64,000 nucleotides of DNA, taken from positions 175,255,984 to 175,319,983 of the forward strand of contig OW386285.2 in NCBI GenBank assembly GCA_936432065.2, read 5' to 3'. Positions 35,826-46,141 of this stretch are shown one piece after another. Origin of the DNA: Rutpela maculata. Taxonomy: Eukaryota; Arthropoda; Insecta; Coleoptera; Cerambycidae. The notes beneath the pieces were generated by a model. It did no database searches. It was not told where the DNA came from and worked only from the letters and a program-made list of their open reading frames with translations. The translations under genes and the position numbers were made by a program. The number at the start of each line of letters is the position of its first letter. The stretch's first letter is position 1.

Positions 35826-36020
35826 ATTGAATACTATAGTTGTCCCAGTGCCAGTTAGTATTAGAGGATTACGGACAGAAATATTGTGTCAAATTACGTG
35901 TTTCTACTCATAGGAAATTGTAAGATGTACTGTACAAATGAGTGGGACACATTATTCGACAGGCTGTCCATAATCCTTCAGCACTAACTTGCATCAGTTG
36001 AGGCATCTATAGTATTTAAT
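35826..36020. mobile_element. Hairpin element of about 195 bp
   Basis: Arms AATACTATAG...AGTTAGTATTAGAGGATTAC and the inverted GTCCATAATCCTTCAGCACT...CTATAGTATTTAAT pair along about 65 bases. No ORF is present. Probably a MITE inserted in the decayed CACTA-like element. Confidence 0.5.
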
Positions 36021-36125
36021 AAATAATCACCTAAACCTAAAATAAAAAGAAAACATTTAATCAAAAATATATTTTGTTAAAAATATACAATGTATAAAAA
36101 TAAATAAAAATAAAAATGCAAATTC

Positions 36126-36265
36126 TCAACAAGTGTTATAAAAAAAAATCCATATTATTCCTTGCCTCTCTCGCTGTTTCCTTTGTTTGGCGAAACGCAG
36201 CCATTCAGCTACCACATCTTCGAATTGTTTTGCTGTGGTGGCTGAGAAGGTAATTTTGACAGCCT
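36126..36265 (-). pseudogene. Orphan last exon of a DUF4806 gene
   Basis: On the minus strand, an acceptor TTTTTTAACAG (just above 36265) opens a frame beginning AVKITFSATTAKQFEDVVAE and ending with TGA at 36126-36128. It matches in length, splice phase and pattern the last exon of the intact DUF4806 gene at 19884-20023 (EAVKIAFQGKEQGKAIF...). Earlier exons were not found upstream (36266-36700), so the gene is reduced to its tail. Its presence inside termini similar to the intact transposon supports a common origin. The coding frame itself is uninterrupted. Confidence 0.55.
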
Positions 36266-36714
36266 CTGTTAAAAAATGGAATATATTAATATCTGATCGA
36301 GAATACAGTATAGAAGTATCGTAGTTACTGACATAACATAGTTAATCATTATCTTTATTATGGTACAAAAACACGAGACCATAGGTCGAGTGTCTTTCAG
36401 TTATCGAGTTATATTATCAAAATGGCAACCAAGCTTAAGTGCAAATAAAAATGTATGCTATTCAAAATAGAAACCTCGAATGGTGTTTGGTAATTTGTTA
36501 GTTTTTATATCCATTAGCAGAGAAAAACATTGGCTGACGTGTACGTTGCTGATTTTCAGAAATATTCTCAATTTACTCCAAGAAATGTCAAAGTAAGACA
36601 ACCAGTCGGGAATTTTGCCCTGCAAAAAGTGAAGTAGTAATGATTTTGATATATGTTGTTTAAGTCGAGGCCATGATAAAAAACACAAGTTTTCAACCTT
36701 GGAGGTGGGGGAAA

Positions 36715-37460
36715 AATGTTGAAGACAAAGTTGAAGAGGACAAAATTTTCTACATTTTTTGTATATACATTTTTATTGTAAGTCTAATTTTTAAAAAGAT
36801 ACAGCGTTAGACAAATGAATTTAAGAAGAACATTTTTTTTTATTATATAATGCATGTTTATAACAACATATTTTATAATATTTGTATTATTATAATAAAG
36901 ATATATTATAATAATACTTGTATTGAAACTAAAAAAAATATTAAATTGACGGGATAGTATTACAGTGGCTTACATCATTCATCGAAAATAGGAAACAAGG
37001 GTTATTAATTCTAATGATGGGTATTCAGAAAAATTGGCAAAGAGTCCGTACTTGCTTTTATACTATTTTTGTAATTTTTAGATAAGAATCCAAAATTTTT
37101 TAAGGAAACTTCAAATTATAAAATTTTATGTCCCGACTACTGGCTACAAAATTTTAAATCCCTTACAAAATCCTTACACACATTTAATCCTTACACAATT
37201 GCTTACAGACATTCAATATATCAAAAATGTAAGTAATTATTATCAAATCAAAAACACTGCTCTCTAAGCCTGTACGTATTAAAGGTAGGACCGTTCGCGC
37301 AACAATGAAGTTTGAGCATTTTTTGAAAAAAAAAAAAAAAATCGTTAAACTTCATTTTCCCACCGCTGTATCTCGTTACCTATTAGACTTACAATAAAAA
37401 TGTATATATAAAAAATGTATGCAATTTTGTCCTCTTCAACTTTGTCTTGAACATTCTTCT
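36715..37460. mobile_element. Inverted-repeat element of about 745 bp
   Basis: ATGTTGAAGACAAAGTTGAA near 36737 and its complement near 37435 begin arms of about 95 bases, which also share TACAATAAAAATGTATATA-like and GATACAGCG blocks. The AT-rich interior has no gene. Non-autonomous; superfamily unknown. Confidence 0.6.
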
Positions 37461-37559
37461 CGTAGGATCGAGCATTGCTAAATTATTTCGAAAAAACATA
37501 TTTTTTTTTTTTCACTTCTTAATTAATTATTAATAAGAAACGTCAGCCAATGAGAAATC

Positions 37560-38070
37560 AGCATTGTAAATTTCAGCCACTGTTTTTTTAGGTGCTTTAC
37601 AAACAAAGCTTCCTGCAAAGTGGTTGAAACAATAAAATAATATAGAAGCGTTTTTTTTTCGCATTTTTGAAAATTCACCTCCTTTAAATGCAGCAGTACA
37701 CAGGTGACTGAAGTTTGTTTTATTGTTTCTTACCGCTTTGCGAAACTTTTGATATATGGTACAGCGACAATAAAATCACTTAATTTTTAGTATATCATAA
37801 ATTAATTAAAAAAATTACAAAAAAAACGCAGACACATAGATTTCAGCCAACTGCATTTATATCAATGTCATATTGACAGGCAACGTTTAAAACAACTGGC
37901 TGATACAATAAAATCATATAGGAGCGTTTGTTTTTTTTTGCACTTTTAAATAACTGTTAATTAAAAAATCAGCAACGCCGTAATGACTCAAATGGTTTTT
38001 CCGGCTTGTTATTATGAGATCTTTATACTTTTCGACTTCAGTCACACGATAAAATCATATAAAAAATTCT
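37560..38070. repeat. Degenerate tandem array, four units of about 139 bp
   Basis: The core ACAATAAAATCATATAG recurs near 37627, 37764, 37904 and 38043, each followed by a GCGTTTTTTTTTCGCA-like or related AT block. The second and fourth units have lost parts of the motif. Confidence 0.6.
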
Positions 38071-38560
38071 GCCACCAGCTCCCTAGGTATTATGTTGGTC
38101 GAGCAGCCAACTTAAAACAGGGACAATTGATTTACTTATCGGTGGCCTAATATCAAATTTTTATTTTTTTTTATCCCCGTGATTAGGACCACATATGCAA
38201 CTCCGATGAGTAAAGCAATAAATAACTGACCTAAAATAAGCAGGTTGAAACAAGAATAATATTTTAATGTTATATGTTTATCAATAAAATGCAATTAGTG
38301 TGCTTCGACAAATAACACAGGTGTAAAAATACCGCAAATTTAAGGTACTTAACTAAATAAAATTTAAAGTTTATTTTTATTTTGTTGCTAAAAGTTTCCA
38401 CGAATTTCTATATTACTGTAATTATCTACTTACCTTATTCTCGTTTTTATCACCCATTTCTGAAAATAGGGGCATTAAGGCGCAACACACTTACTCACAA
38501 GATATCGAAGATTTTAAGGTTATGTTCATACTATTTTAGACGAGAATAGGCGAGTTTTCA
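38071..38560. other. Intergenic, nothing recognised
   Basis: No ORF or repeat was recognised. The AT-rich, TAATATTAC-bearing subterminal zone of the decayed element starts after it. Confidence 0.3.
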
Positions 38561-38987
38561 TAGAAGTTCATGGTAGCTACATAGAATAAACGTTGCAAAT
38601 AATGTTAATGTATGATCAAATGCATATTATTCATAATGTATGAGATTCATTCGTAACACATTTACAGTTATATATGTGAAATATTTTCGTGTAATATTAC
38701 GAGTTACATTCTTGTAATATAATATGCTTATTTTAATGGCAATATTAAAGATACATTGATTATAATATGTGACATACATTTGTTAAATATAATTTTTTAT
38801 ATTACGGAAATATTTTCGAGCTAATATTTACTAAATGTTTCTTCAATATTTTGCAATTTAACATTTCTCAGCTATACCCAAAGTTAGGTTATTTTAATAT
38901 AAATATCATATTGCACGAAAACATTAAATATGTTATTTCAGTTTAATATTGCGTAATATTACGGATATATATTTTGTTTAGTGGGTA

Positions 38988-39068
38988 GGCACTAAAGTTA
39001 AACTTTTTATCACGATGTAGAATTTAGTTAAATAAACCACATAAATGATAAAAAGAAACTTTAGTGCC
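38988..39068. mobile_element. 81-bp hairpin element
   Basis: GGCACTAAAGTT...TTTTTATCA pairs with TGATAAAAA...AACTTTAGTGCC. It starts one base after the TA flanking the CACTA-like terminus, so the two may be mechanistically related or simply adjacent. Confidence 0.6.
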
Positions 39069-39555
39069 AAGGTGCATAACTAAGTTTTTCTTGAAATCCA
39101 GAAATTGTGAAATTAAGGTTAATCAACTCTATTTATTAAATAATTTTAAGTGACCTTAAGAAATGTCATAATTATTTAAATGTCAAATCTGAATAATTTT
39201 TTGTAATGTAATTATGTCACAAGCAATGGATAATTTATATTGACATTTACCTGCCACCTCCTCCAGCTACTACAAGAAATCGTACAATGTTGGATTACTT
39301 TAGTGACTATCTCTAACACTTCAATGACAATTTTGAGGTTTCTTCCGATTTCAAAAAAGTCTATTTTTTGTACGATCGAGCTTATTTGTTTATTTACAAT
39401 ATCTGTTGCCAAGACGTCAGGTTATATTTACTGATTGCTAAGTCGGTAAGTAATTTGCTTACCGGTAAGTAAAATTAATATAATATATATTACCGTTATT
39501 TCACAAAAATAAGTACAAAAAATAAGGTCATTTCTATGTATTTTTTAAAAATATA
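39069..39555. other. Intergenic with short mirrored ORFs
   Basis: Two ORFs of about 65 aa overlap on opposite strands (39212-39434). The minus-strand one could be an isolated exon ending in GGCAG|GTAAAT, but its product was not recognised. A small palindrome, CGGTAAGTAATTTGCTTACCG, lies at about 39444. Confidence 0.3.
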
Positions 39556-39559
39556 ACAT

Positions 39560-39760
39560 TATTTTCTGCACGATCGTTTTTAATTACACTCCAATTAAAA
39601 TAATTTAAATTCTAGTAAATAAACGAAATGTCAAAATACAAATATCATATATTTGACAAGTTGTACTTGCCGCGAAATATAAACGTTACTTTTCGTTTAT
39701 TTAGTAGAAATTAATTTATTTTAATTGAAGTGCAATTTAATACGATTGTGCAAAACACAG
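39560..39760. mobile_element. Inverted-repeat element of about 200 bp
   Basis: GCACGATCGTTTTTAATTAC and CAATTAAAATAATTT...TAGTAAATAAACG on the left are answered by CGTTTATTTAGTAGAAATTA...GCAATTTAATACGATTGTGC on the right. Arms are about 72 bases with a short loop. Confidence 0.6.
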
Positions 39761-39769
39761 TATAAGCAT

Positions 39770-40540
39770 CGCGAATCTTAAGGGTTATACCGATCTCCGG
39801 TAAACGTCCGTTACCGTTCTGATGATACTTAATATACTATTATTTCCACACTACGGAATAGTATGTACCTACCATATATTAGGTAAGTAACTAGATTACT
39901 TGACAAAAATAAAGTCGGATCTTTCATATGAACTTTTTTAAAATTAGCTTTTCCTGGATAATTACGCCCTTCTGTAAAGCGTGCATTAAAATAATGTTTG
40001 AAATTATTTTTTTCAGACTCATTATAGTGCAAGCTTTTATCAATAGTTTTTACTTAATGTGATATGTATGCAAAAGTCTTTTCATCCTCCTTGACATCCT
40101 TTAAATGTATCAAATAAACCACCCTTTATGACTTTTCAACAGTTCTTAATGGTTGAAACTTAGCTTATAACTTCATCAGAAAATTTTAAAACATTTTGCT
40201 TCTTGCTTAAAAAAATAAAATACCCTGACATGCATAAAAATAAGCCGTGTTCTTCCATATGTATTTAATACGCTTCTCTCAAAATTATTCAGATTAAAAG
40301 TAATGTAACCTAAATGAACGGAAATAACAAAGAAGATGGGAAATATTTAACAAATATAAAGAAGAGGAGATTTGGACTCGCCCCTTTAAAAGGGGGTAGG
40401 TAGCTTTCCAGGGAGGGCTAATTTTGGAAAAGTTAATACTAGAAACTTTCCTTAATTTTTGCCAAGGAATCTACTTAGAAATATCTACAACATTTTAGTT
40501 AATATCCTGTACAGGTGTACTTAAAATAACAAATTAATTA
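39770..40540. other. Intergenic, nothing recognised
   Basis: No convincing ORF or repeat; one 67-aa minus-strand ORF has no visible domain. Confidence 0.3.
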
Positions 40541-40559
40541 TATTTATAATAACGATTTT

Positions 40560-40748
40560 TGCTGCTGAACGCACGAAAAAGAAAGACAATCTATATAATC
40601 TTAGTGAAGAAAAAAAGTAAAATGTATCAATGCACCCACGACAAGGATAACCTTTGTGGATTTGCTCGTTTATTTTATTTATATTTTTTGTGTGGGTATT
40701 TTATATACTGCTCTTTTGGTAAATAAAAATTATTATTATTATTATTAC
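40560..40748 (+). mobile_element. Probable LINE 3' end
   Basis: AAATAAAAATTATTATTATT (near 40722-40746) has the AATAAA-plus-trinucleotide tail seen at the ends of the recognised LINEs in this window. Upstream coding similarity could not be identified, so the fragment is short. Confidence 0.35.
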
Positions 40749-41184
40749 TTTTTGTTAAATAACAACAGTTTTTTTTGTCATCTTATAGCAGATATAAATA
40801 TTATTTAGTTACGAGTCCAGTTCTAAGCCAGCCATTAGATAAACACAATTAACACAAAATATTTAATTATCATTGCCACAGCAAAAATATTACAGATATA
40901 AACACATTAGTTGGCTGCATAATATTTACCAAACAGATGCACAGTGTTGCCAAGAGTAAGGGATTCGTATAATGCATCGAATAAAATAGGGCATTGTAAA
41001 ATGCGTCAAATATATTCAATGTATATATCGCTTATACACCGACAACTGTAGCGCCATCTGAACATCAATTCGTTCAACTACATCGCGTATGTTTTGAGAG
41101 AAAGGAGGTGCAATTTGATGCCCGGGCGAAATTTTGCCAATTGGCGGGATTTGTTGAGAATAACATAGTCTAGGTTTTATACAC

Positions 41185-41285
41185 GCTTATTTTTACGAAG
41201 CCCGAAGGCGGGCTTCATATGTGTGTTGTGGGCTTCGAGTAAGCGGCAGAATATGCTGTTTTGGGCTTCGTATTGAGGCTTCATA

Positions 41286-41288
<3 letters not shown>
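41185..41288. repeat. Second GAAGCCC/GGGCTTC cluster
   Basis: Five motif copies lie in about 90 bases, including CGAAGCCCGAAGGCGGGCTTC (about 41198-41218), a small hairpin. The cluster ends directly at the (TA)n tract, as in the block at 4810-5645. Confidence 0.6.

Positions 41289-41289
<1 letters not shown>

Positions 41290-41381
<92 letters not shown>
41290..41381. repeat. (TA)n microsatellite, left of the full-length LINE
   Basis: About 90 bases of nearly pure TA, with single C interruptions near 41343 and 41362. Confidence 0.95.
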
Positions 41382-41603
41382 ATAATATAATAATAATAAT
41401 AATAATATTTATTTAGATAAATTGTGTAGATTTACAAAAGGATAATATCTATATATATAAATAGTATTAAAATCACAAAATAAATAAATAAACATAGATT
41501 TATATCCATATTAAGTTAAAAACTTGTGTATGGATGAATGAAGTATTATACATAATAACTTAATCTAATAACATAAGGGACAAGTAAAAAAGGAGTTAAA
41601 AGA

Positions 41604-44537
41604 TCATGGATCTATTAATGACCTTAGATAATCTCTATCATTTTCAATCAACCACTTTGTAACCATTCTCTTAAAGATAAACACTGTTTTACTATTTCTA
41701 ATAGTAATGGGCAAATTATTATATAATCTTTGACCTAGATAGGCATAGTGTCTTGTTCCTATATCCTTTTTTGCTACACTCATTTTGATAAGCTCATTTT
41801 CTTTTTGCCGGGTAGAGTAGATATGGTTTATAGGTTGCAAGTACGTTTTGTTTTTGTAAAGGTATATTAATATTATTTTGGCGTATATTTGCTTTAGATC
41901 CAATATTTCAGACTCTCGGTATAATTGTTCTGTACAATATAAATTGTTTTTGTTTAGCATTATTTTTATAATTTTTTTTTGTAATATCTCTAATTGCATT
42001 AAATGAGTCTTTTTTACGCCACCCCATGCTATTATCCCATATTGTAATATCGACTCTACTAGAGCATAGTAAATTATTTTCATTTGTTTAATGGTCAAAA
42101 ATTTCTTTAGAATTCTAAATTTGTATATTAAAAATCTTAACTTTTTTATAATAGTGCTGACTTGAGCATCCCACCTTAGATGACTGTCAATCGTTATCCC
42201 TAAGTATTTAATACTTGTGGTAGAGGAGATTTCCTGATCATCTATGGGTATTGTGTTGAAATCAGGTAAGTATTTTTTATACGATGTGAAAGCCAAATAT
42301 TTAGTTTTATCCCAATTTAATGTAAGTAAATTTTGATCAAACCATGTTTTAATTTGTTTTAGTTTCGTAGATACAAAGTGTCGCAAATCCAACCAGTTAT
42401 CTCCTTCAAAAAATATTGCAGTATCATCTGCATAGGATATGATATCGTCTTTTGACGATAAGGTAAGTAAATCGTTAATATAAATTGTAAATAATACAGG
42501 TCCTAAAACCGTTCCCTGCGGTACTCCATATGTCACTATCCTTTCCTCACTAGTCACATCATCAATTATAACTTTTTGTTTCCTATTTGATAGATAACTA
42601 CGGAATAACTCTAGTGTAATTCCTCGGATTCCAAGGTTTTCCAATTTTTCTAACAAGATCTTATGACTTACCGTGTCAAAAGCCTTGGCTAAATCCACGA
42701 AGACACATATGGCTGGTTTACTTCGATCGAGGGCATTATATAATTTAGAGGTCAATGTAGTTATTGCGTCTTGAGTAGATTTATTTTCACGAAATCCGAA
42801 TTGCATATCATGAAGTAATTTATGTGTATCAATGTATTTACATAACCGGGTTTTTATTACTTTTTCCAATATTTTAGCTAATGCAGAAACCAGCGATATG
42901 GGTCTATAGTTCGACATTTTTGTTTTATCGCCATTTTTAAAAATAGGTTTAATAACTGCTGTTTTGAAGTGATCTGGTACATGACCAGTTTGGATACACT
43001 GGTTTATTATATATGTGAGCGGCTCAGTAACATAATTGACACAATTTTTCAGAATCTCGTTACTAATTTGATCTAATCCCGGCGTTTTCCCGTTTTTTAG
43101 GTTAATAATAATGGTATATATCTCCTCGCGATAGGTTGGTATTAAAAACATGGATTTCTGTAAAACGCATTTTTTATTAGACATCGGACTGAAATTATTG
43201 TTTCTAGAGAGTATTTTACTTGCCAAGGTCCCCCCAATATCAGTAAAATATTCATTAAAATTATTGGCAATTTCTAGTTTATCATAAATTTCTTTAGAGT
43301 TATTCAGAACGATATTGTCAATAGAGTCTTTATTTTTGTAATTTAGATTTAAACATTCATTAACCGTATCCCAAATGTGCTTTGATGAATTGCTGTTTTG
43401 TTCAATTTTGTCCTGGAAGTATTTGTTTTTTATTGTTTTAACTAATAAATTTATTTTATTCCTGTATCTAGTATATTCTCGTTTTTTTAGGTCATTAGTT
43501 GGGTTTTTTAAAAATTCCTGATACAGCTTATCTCGAACTTTCATCGATGAAATAATTCCATTGGTAATCCACGGTTTCCTCTTCCTGACTTCTTTTATTC
43601 TTACGATTCTAACGGAATTATTGATGTGTTGTGATAGGATGTCTACAAAGAATTTAGTTGCTTGTTCCACCTCATTAGATCCGTATACCACGGCCCACTT
43701 TTCATTTTTTAGAGAATTATTTAATTTTGAGTAATCAAGTTTTTTAATTATTTTGTAAACGTCGTTGTTACATTTAATATTTACGTTTTTTATTATAGCA
43801 CAGATTGAGTAGTGATCCGTAATATTACTTTTAAGTATAGCTGAAAAAATATTGTCCAATTGTTCTATACGACTTTTCAGAAAAATGTGATCAATACAAG
43901 ATTTAGAATGTTCAGTGACTCTAGTGTTTTTGTTGATTAAAGATATAAATCCATGTTCACTCAAAACATTTAAATACTCGGTAACATAATCTACATTTTT
44001 TGAGAGAATATCGATATTAATATCGCCAATAAGAATATTATATTCAGCGTTTTTATTTTTTAAAAATGTAGACAAGTTCTCTATGAAGGATAGTGGGCAT
44101 GTGGATGGGGGCCTGTATATACCTAGGATATTTATCATTTTATTGTTATATTTTATTTTTATCTCTAACGCGTTTGATTCACCAATTTTTATGGATATAT
44201 TTGAGTAATTGAGGTCTTTTTTAATGTACATAATTATGCCATCATTTTGGTTAATTTGATTTTCATTGTAAATTACTTCATAATTATTTATTTGGTATAA
44301 ATTAATATCTACTATTTTCCAGGTTTCCGTCAGGACTACGACGTCAAACGAATCATTAAATTGGGAAAGAAATACTTGGAATTCATCGAAGTTTTTTGCA
44401 ATGCTTCTAATGTTGGTGTGAAAAAAGGACAGGTTTTTTTCATTATTATTTTTTGCGGTAAGCATTATATAATCATTTGCCTCCATCTCAAAAGTATTAT
44501 AATTTTCAGCTTGAAAATCACGAATATACTGATCCAT
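41604..44537 (-). CDS. LINE ORF2: AP endonuclease and reverse transcriptase, 977 aa
   Basis: An uninterrupted 977-residue frame that would nick target DNA and copy the element RNA by target-primed reverse transcription. The N-terminal AP-type endonuclease spans about residues 36-245: NIRSIAKNF (42-50), LTETWK (69-74), YRPP, GDINID (171-176) and the TDHYS segment (240-244). Reverse transcriptase spans about 460-750: GKTPGLDQIS, NYRPISLVSALAKILEKVI, FVDLAKAFDTVSH, GVPQGTVLGPVLF and the catalytic YADD (702-705). A thumb/C-terminal region follows (YLGITIDSHLRW, AWGG). There is no RNase H domain, as usual for the CR1/L2 group. The length is typical for an intact ORF2. A short unrelated ORF overlaps its start on the other strand and is spurious. 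Confidence 0.9.
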   Translation of the reverse strand: MDQYIRDFQAENYNTFEMEANDYIMLTAKNNNEKNLSFFHTNIRSIAKNFDEFQVFLSQFNDSFDVVVLTETWKIVDINLYQINNYEVIYNENQINQNDGIIMYIKKDLNYSNISIKIGESNALEIKIKYNNKMINILGIYRPPSTCPLSFIENLSTFLKNKNAEYNILIGDINIDILSKNVDYVTEYLNVLSEHGFISLINKNTRVTEHSKSCIDHIFLKSRIEQLDNIFSAILKSNITDHYSICAIIKNVNIKCNNDVYKIIKKLDYSKLNNSLKNEKWAVVYGSNEVEQATKFFVDILSQHINNSVRIVRIKEVRKRKPWITNGIISSMKVRDKLYQEFLKNPTNDLKKREYTRYRNKINLLVKTIKNKYFQDKIEQNSNSSKHIWDTVNECLNLNYKNKDSIDNIVLNNSKEIYDKLEIANNFNEYFTDIGGTLASKILSRNNNFSPMSNKKCVLQKSMFLIPTYREEIYTIIINLKNGKTPGLDQISNEILKNCVNYVTEPLTYIINQCIQTGHVPDHFKTAVIKPIFKNGDKTKMSNYRPISLVSALAKILEKVIKTRLCKYIDTHKLLHDMQFGFRENKSTQDAITTLTSKLYNALDRSKPAICVFVDLAKAFDTVSHKILLEKLENLGIRGITLELFRSYLSNRKQKVIIDDVTSEERIVTYGVPQGTVLGPVLFTIYINDLLTLSSKDDIISYADDTAIFFEGDNWLDLRHFVSTKLKQIKTWFDQNLLTLNWDKTKYLAFTSYKKYLPDFNTIPIDDQEISSTTSIKYLGITIDSHLRWDAQVSTIIKKLRFLIYKFRILKKFLTIKQMKIIYYALVESILQYGIIAWGGVKKTHLMQLEILQKKIIKIMLNKNNLYCTEQLYRESEILDLKQIYAKIILIYLYKNKTYLQPINHIYSTRQKENELIKMSVAKKDIGTRHYAYLGQRLYNNLPITIRNSKTVFIFKRMVTKWLIENDRDYLRSLIDP

Positions 44538-44863
44538 TTTTTTACTTTGTTTTTTATTTATAATTTATTTATTTATTTTTTGTTGATTATAGAGAGAAGT
44601 TTTTAAATAATTTTGTGTAACTAAATAATACAATATACACGGGTATGTATATCTAAAATCTATAGGCACTTATAATTAAATATATACTTGTTACATAACA
44701 TACAAAGAAGGTATTTTATAGTAAATAATAATTTTATTTCATTTTATTGAGTTCAGTAAATAATTTTTTAATGACTACGTATTCATACACACACACACAA
44801 AAAAAAAAAAAAAATCACATACAACAAATAAATAAATTTACATGCAAAGTTTTTATCTTTTAT

Positions 44864-45754
44864 TTATTTGGATTTGGATTGTTGATTTCTACTGGATGAG
44901 CGCAATGCTGCGTTTATTTTCGGTAGGGTGCCTGTTACTTTATCCGGTGTTTCTTCTCTATCTTTACGTTTTCGGTCGTCTTGGTTCTCTACGAGATTAT
45001 CTGCAATTTTCGTAAGTGTAATTGGTGTTTGCTCTTTTGGGGTTGGCGTTGATGTCGGTGTATTTGGAGCACTTATGCTGCCAGTATTTAATGTTGCGTA
45101 ATTGAAATTATTTTCAGTGTTTCTATTTATAAGCTCCTCGTAATTATAATTTTCACCATTCACAGTTAATATATCATTTTTTATTGTTGCATTATAACCC
45201 TTTTCTCTGGCTAGCTTTAATTGAGCGTGTAGAAATTTCCTCTTTTTGTAATCTTCCTGGGTATAATCTTGTGCTATATATATACCAGTTTCTTTTAAGC
45301 CCCGTTTAGCCTGCAATAATATTTGGGATTTTAAATTGTACGTAAGCAGTTCCACCACAAGAGGTCTAGCATTTTCTTTGTTAGGTTTCCCAATTCTGTA
45401 TGCATCTCTAATATCTTTTTCAAGGCAGGTAATTTTTAGAGTGTCGTTAATCAATGCTAATAAATCTTTAACAATTTCGTTTTCATTTCCTTTGAAGCCG
45501 TATATAACGATATTATATTTTTTTGTCTTTTTCTCTAAAGAATAAACTCTGGTTTTCAATATTTTATTTTGTTCTATGAGTTTGTTGTTCTGAATTTTAG
45601 TTTTTTCTAAATCATTATAAATCTCTGTTATTGTAGTATTCAGATTTTCTATATCCTTTTTAATATCTTTATTTTGTTGGACTATGTTACCATTTTGGGT
45701 TGAGATATTTTGAAGTAGCGTAAAAATATCCTCATTAGAGATCGCCTTTGTCAT
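44864..45754 (-). CDS. LINE ORF1: coiled-coil/RRM RNA-binding protein, 296 aa
   Basis: Upstream of ORF2 on the same strand. Residues 5-78 form a lysine/asparagine-rich coiled coil (KTKIQNNKLIEQNKILKTRV). Residues 79-158 look like an RRM (KYNIVIYGFKG ... ARPLVVELLTYNLKSQIL), and 159-205 like the C-terminal domain of L1-type ORF1p. The tail is rich in N, T, P and K with a basic end. By analogy with L1 ORF1p it would form trimers and coat the element RNA. No zinc knuckle is present, unlike the ORF1 of the neighbouring LINE at 46770-47880. The frame is intact. Confidence 0.8.
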   Translation of the reverse strand: MTKAISNEDIFTLLQNISTQNGNIVQQNKDIKKDIENLNTTITEIYNDLEKTKIQNNKLIEQNKILKTRVYSLEKKTKKYNIVIYGFKGNENEIVKDLLALINDTLKITCLEKDIRDAYRIGKPNKENARPLVVELLTYNLKSQILLQAKRGLKETGIYIAQDYTQEDYKKRKFLHAQLKLAREKGYNATIKNDILTVNGENYNYEELINRNTENNFNYATLNTGSISAPNTPTSTPTPKEQTPITLTKIADNLVENQDDRKRKDREETPDKVTGTLPKINAALRSSSRNQQSKSK

Positions 45755-46088
45755 ATTTTACTGACTAGTTGTAGCAAACCGCTTCCAGGACTGAGGTATA
45801 CTAAGCTGTTTTATTGTGTTCACTTAGAGTGGAATAATTTGTCTATTGGTAGGGGTTACTGATAAGTGAATGTTTTTGTTACTTACAGATTTATAAATGC
45901 TATTCAAATGTTTATTTTGCACTAGTTGTAATAACTTTTAACACAATATTGTTTAATTACTGCCACACAAAAGACTTATTCTACAGTTTGGTACAAATTG
46001 TCTATATTTAATCACGTTTAAACAACGTTTTTTCACTATGTAAACTCACTATGTAAACTCACAGTGACAACAACGAAAATAACGCGTA

Positions 46089-46090
<2 letters not shown>

Positions 46091-46140
<50 letters not shown>
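46091..46140. repeat. (TA)n microsatellite, right of the full-length LINE
   Basis: Perfect TA run of about 50 bases. It also truncates the endonuclease frame of the next LINE, which reads into repeated Y-I codons here. Confidence 0.95.

Positions 46141-46141
<1 letters not shown>

Larger units (their letters stand above)
23297..38985. mobile_element. Decayed CACTA-like element hosting the giant foldback
   Basis: Inverted termini CCCACTAAACAA (23297) and TTGTTTAGTGGG (ending 38985), each flanked by TA, resemble the CCCAATAAACACAA end of the intact element at 12934-21016. Both subterminal zones (23310-23586 and about 38560-38970) are rich in TAATATTAC-like motifs. The only gene remnant is a DUF4806 last exon (36126-36265). 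About 12.2 kb of the span is the foldback at 23587-35741; other hairpin elements account for more. The pairing of two termini 15.7 kb apart is inference. Confidence 0.45.
41382..46090 (-). mobile_element. Apparently full-length LINE, CR1/L2 group
   Basis: On the minus strand the order is: 5' UTR (about 46090-45755), ORF1 (45754-44864), a 326-base gap, ORF2 (44537-41604), a short 3' UTR, and an ATT trinucleotide tail (41405-41382). The 5' UTR has a short tandem duplication, CTATGTAAACTCA, near 46035-46060. Both ORFs are open, so the copy could be recent and active. It lies between two long (TA)n tracts (41290-41381 and 46091-46139). Clade naming from motifs alone is tentative. Confidence 0.7.

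Noticed and set aside
39212..39434. Mirrored ORFs of about 65 aa on both strands
   Set aside because: An isolated exon is possible on the minus strand (donor-like GGCAG|GTAAAT), but there is no recognisable product or partner exon.
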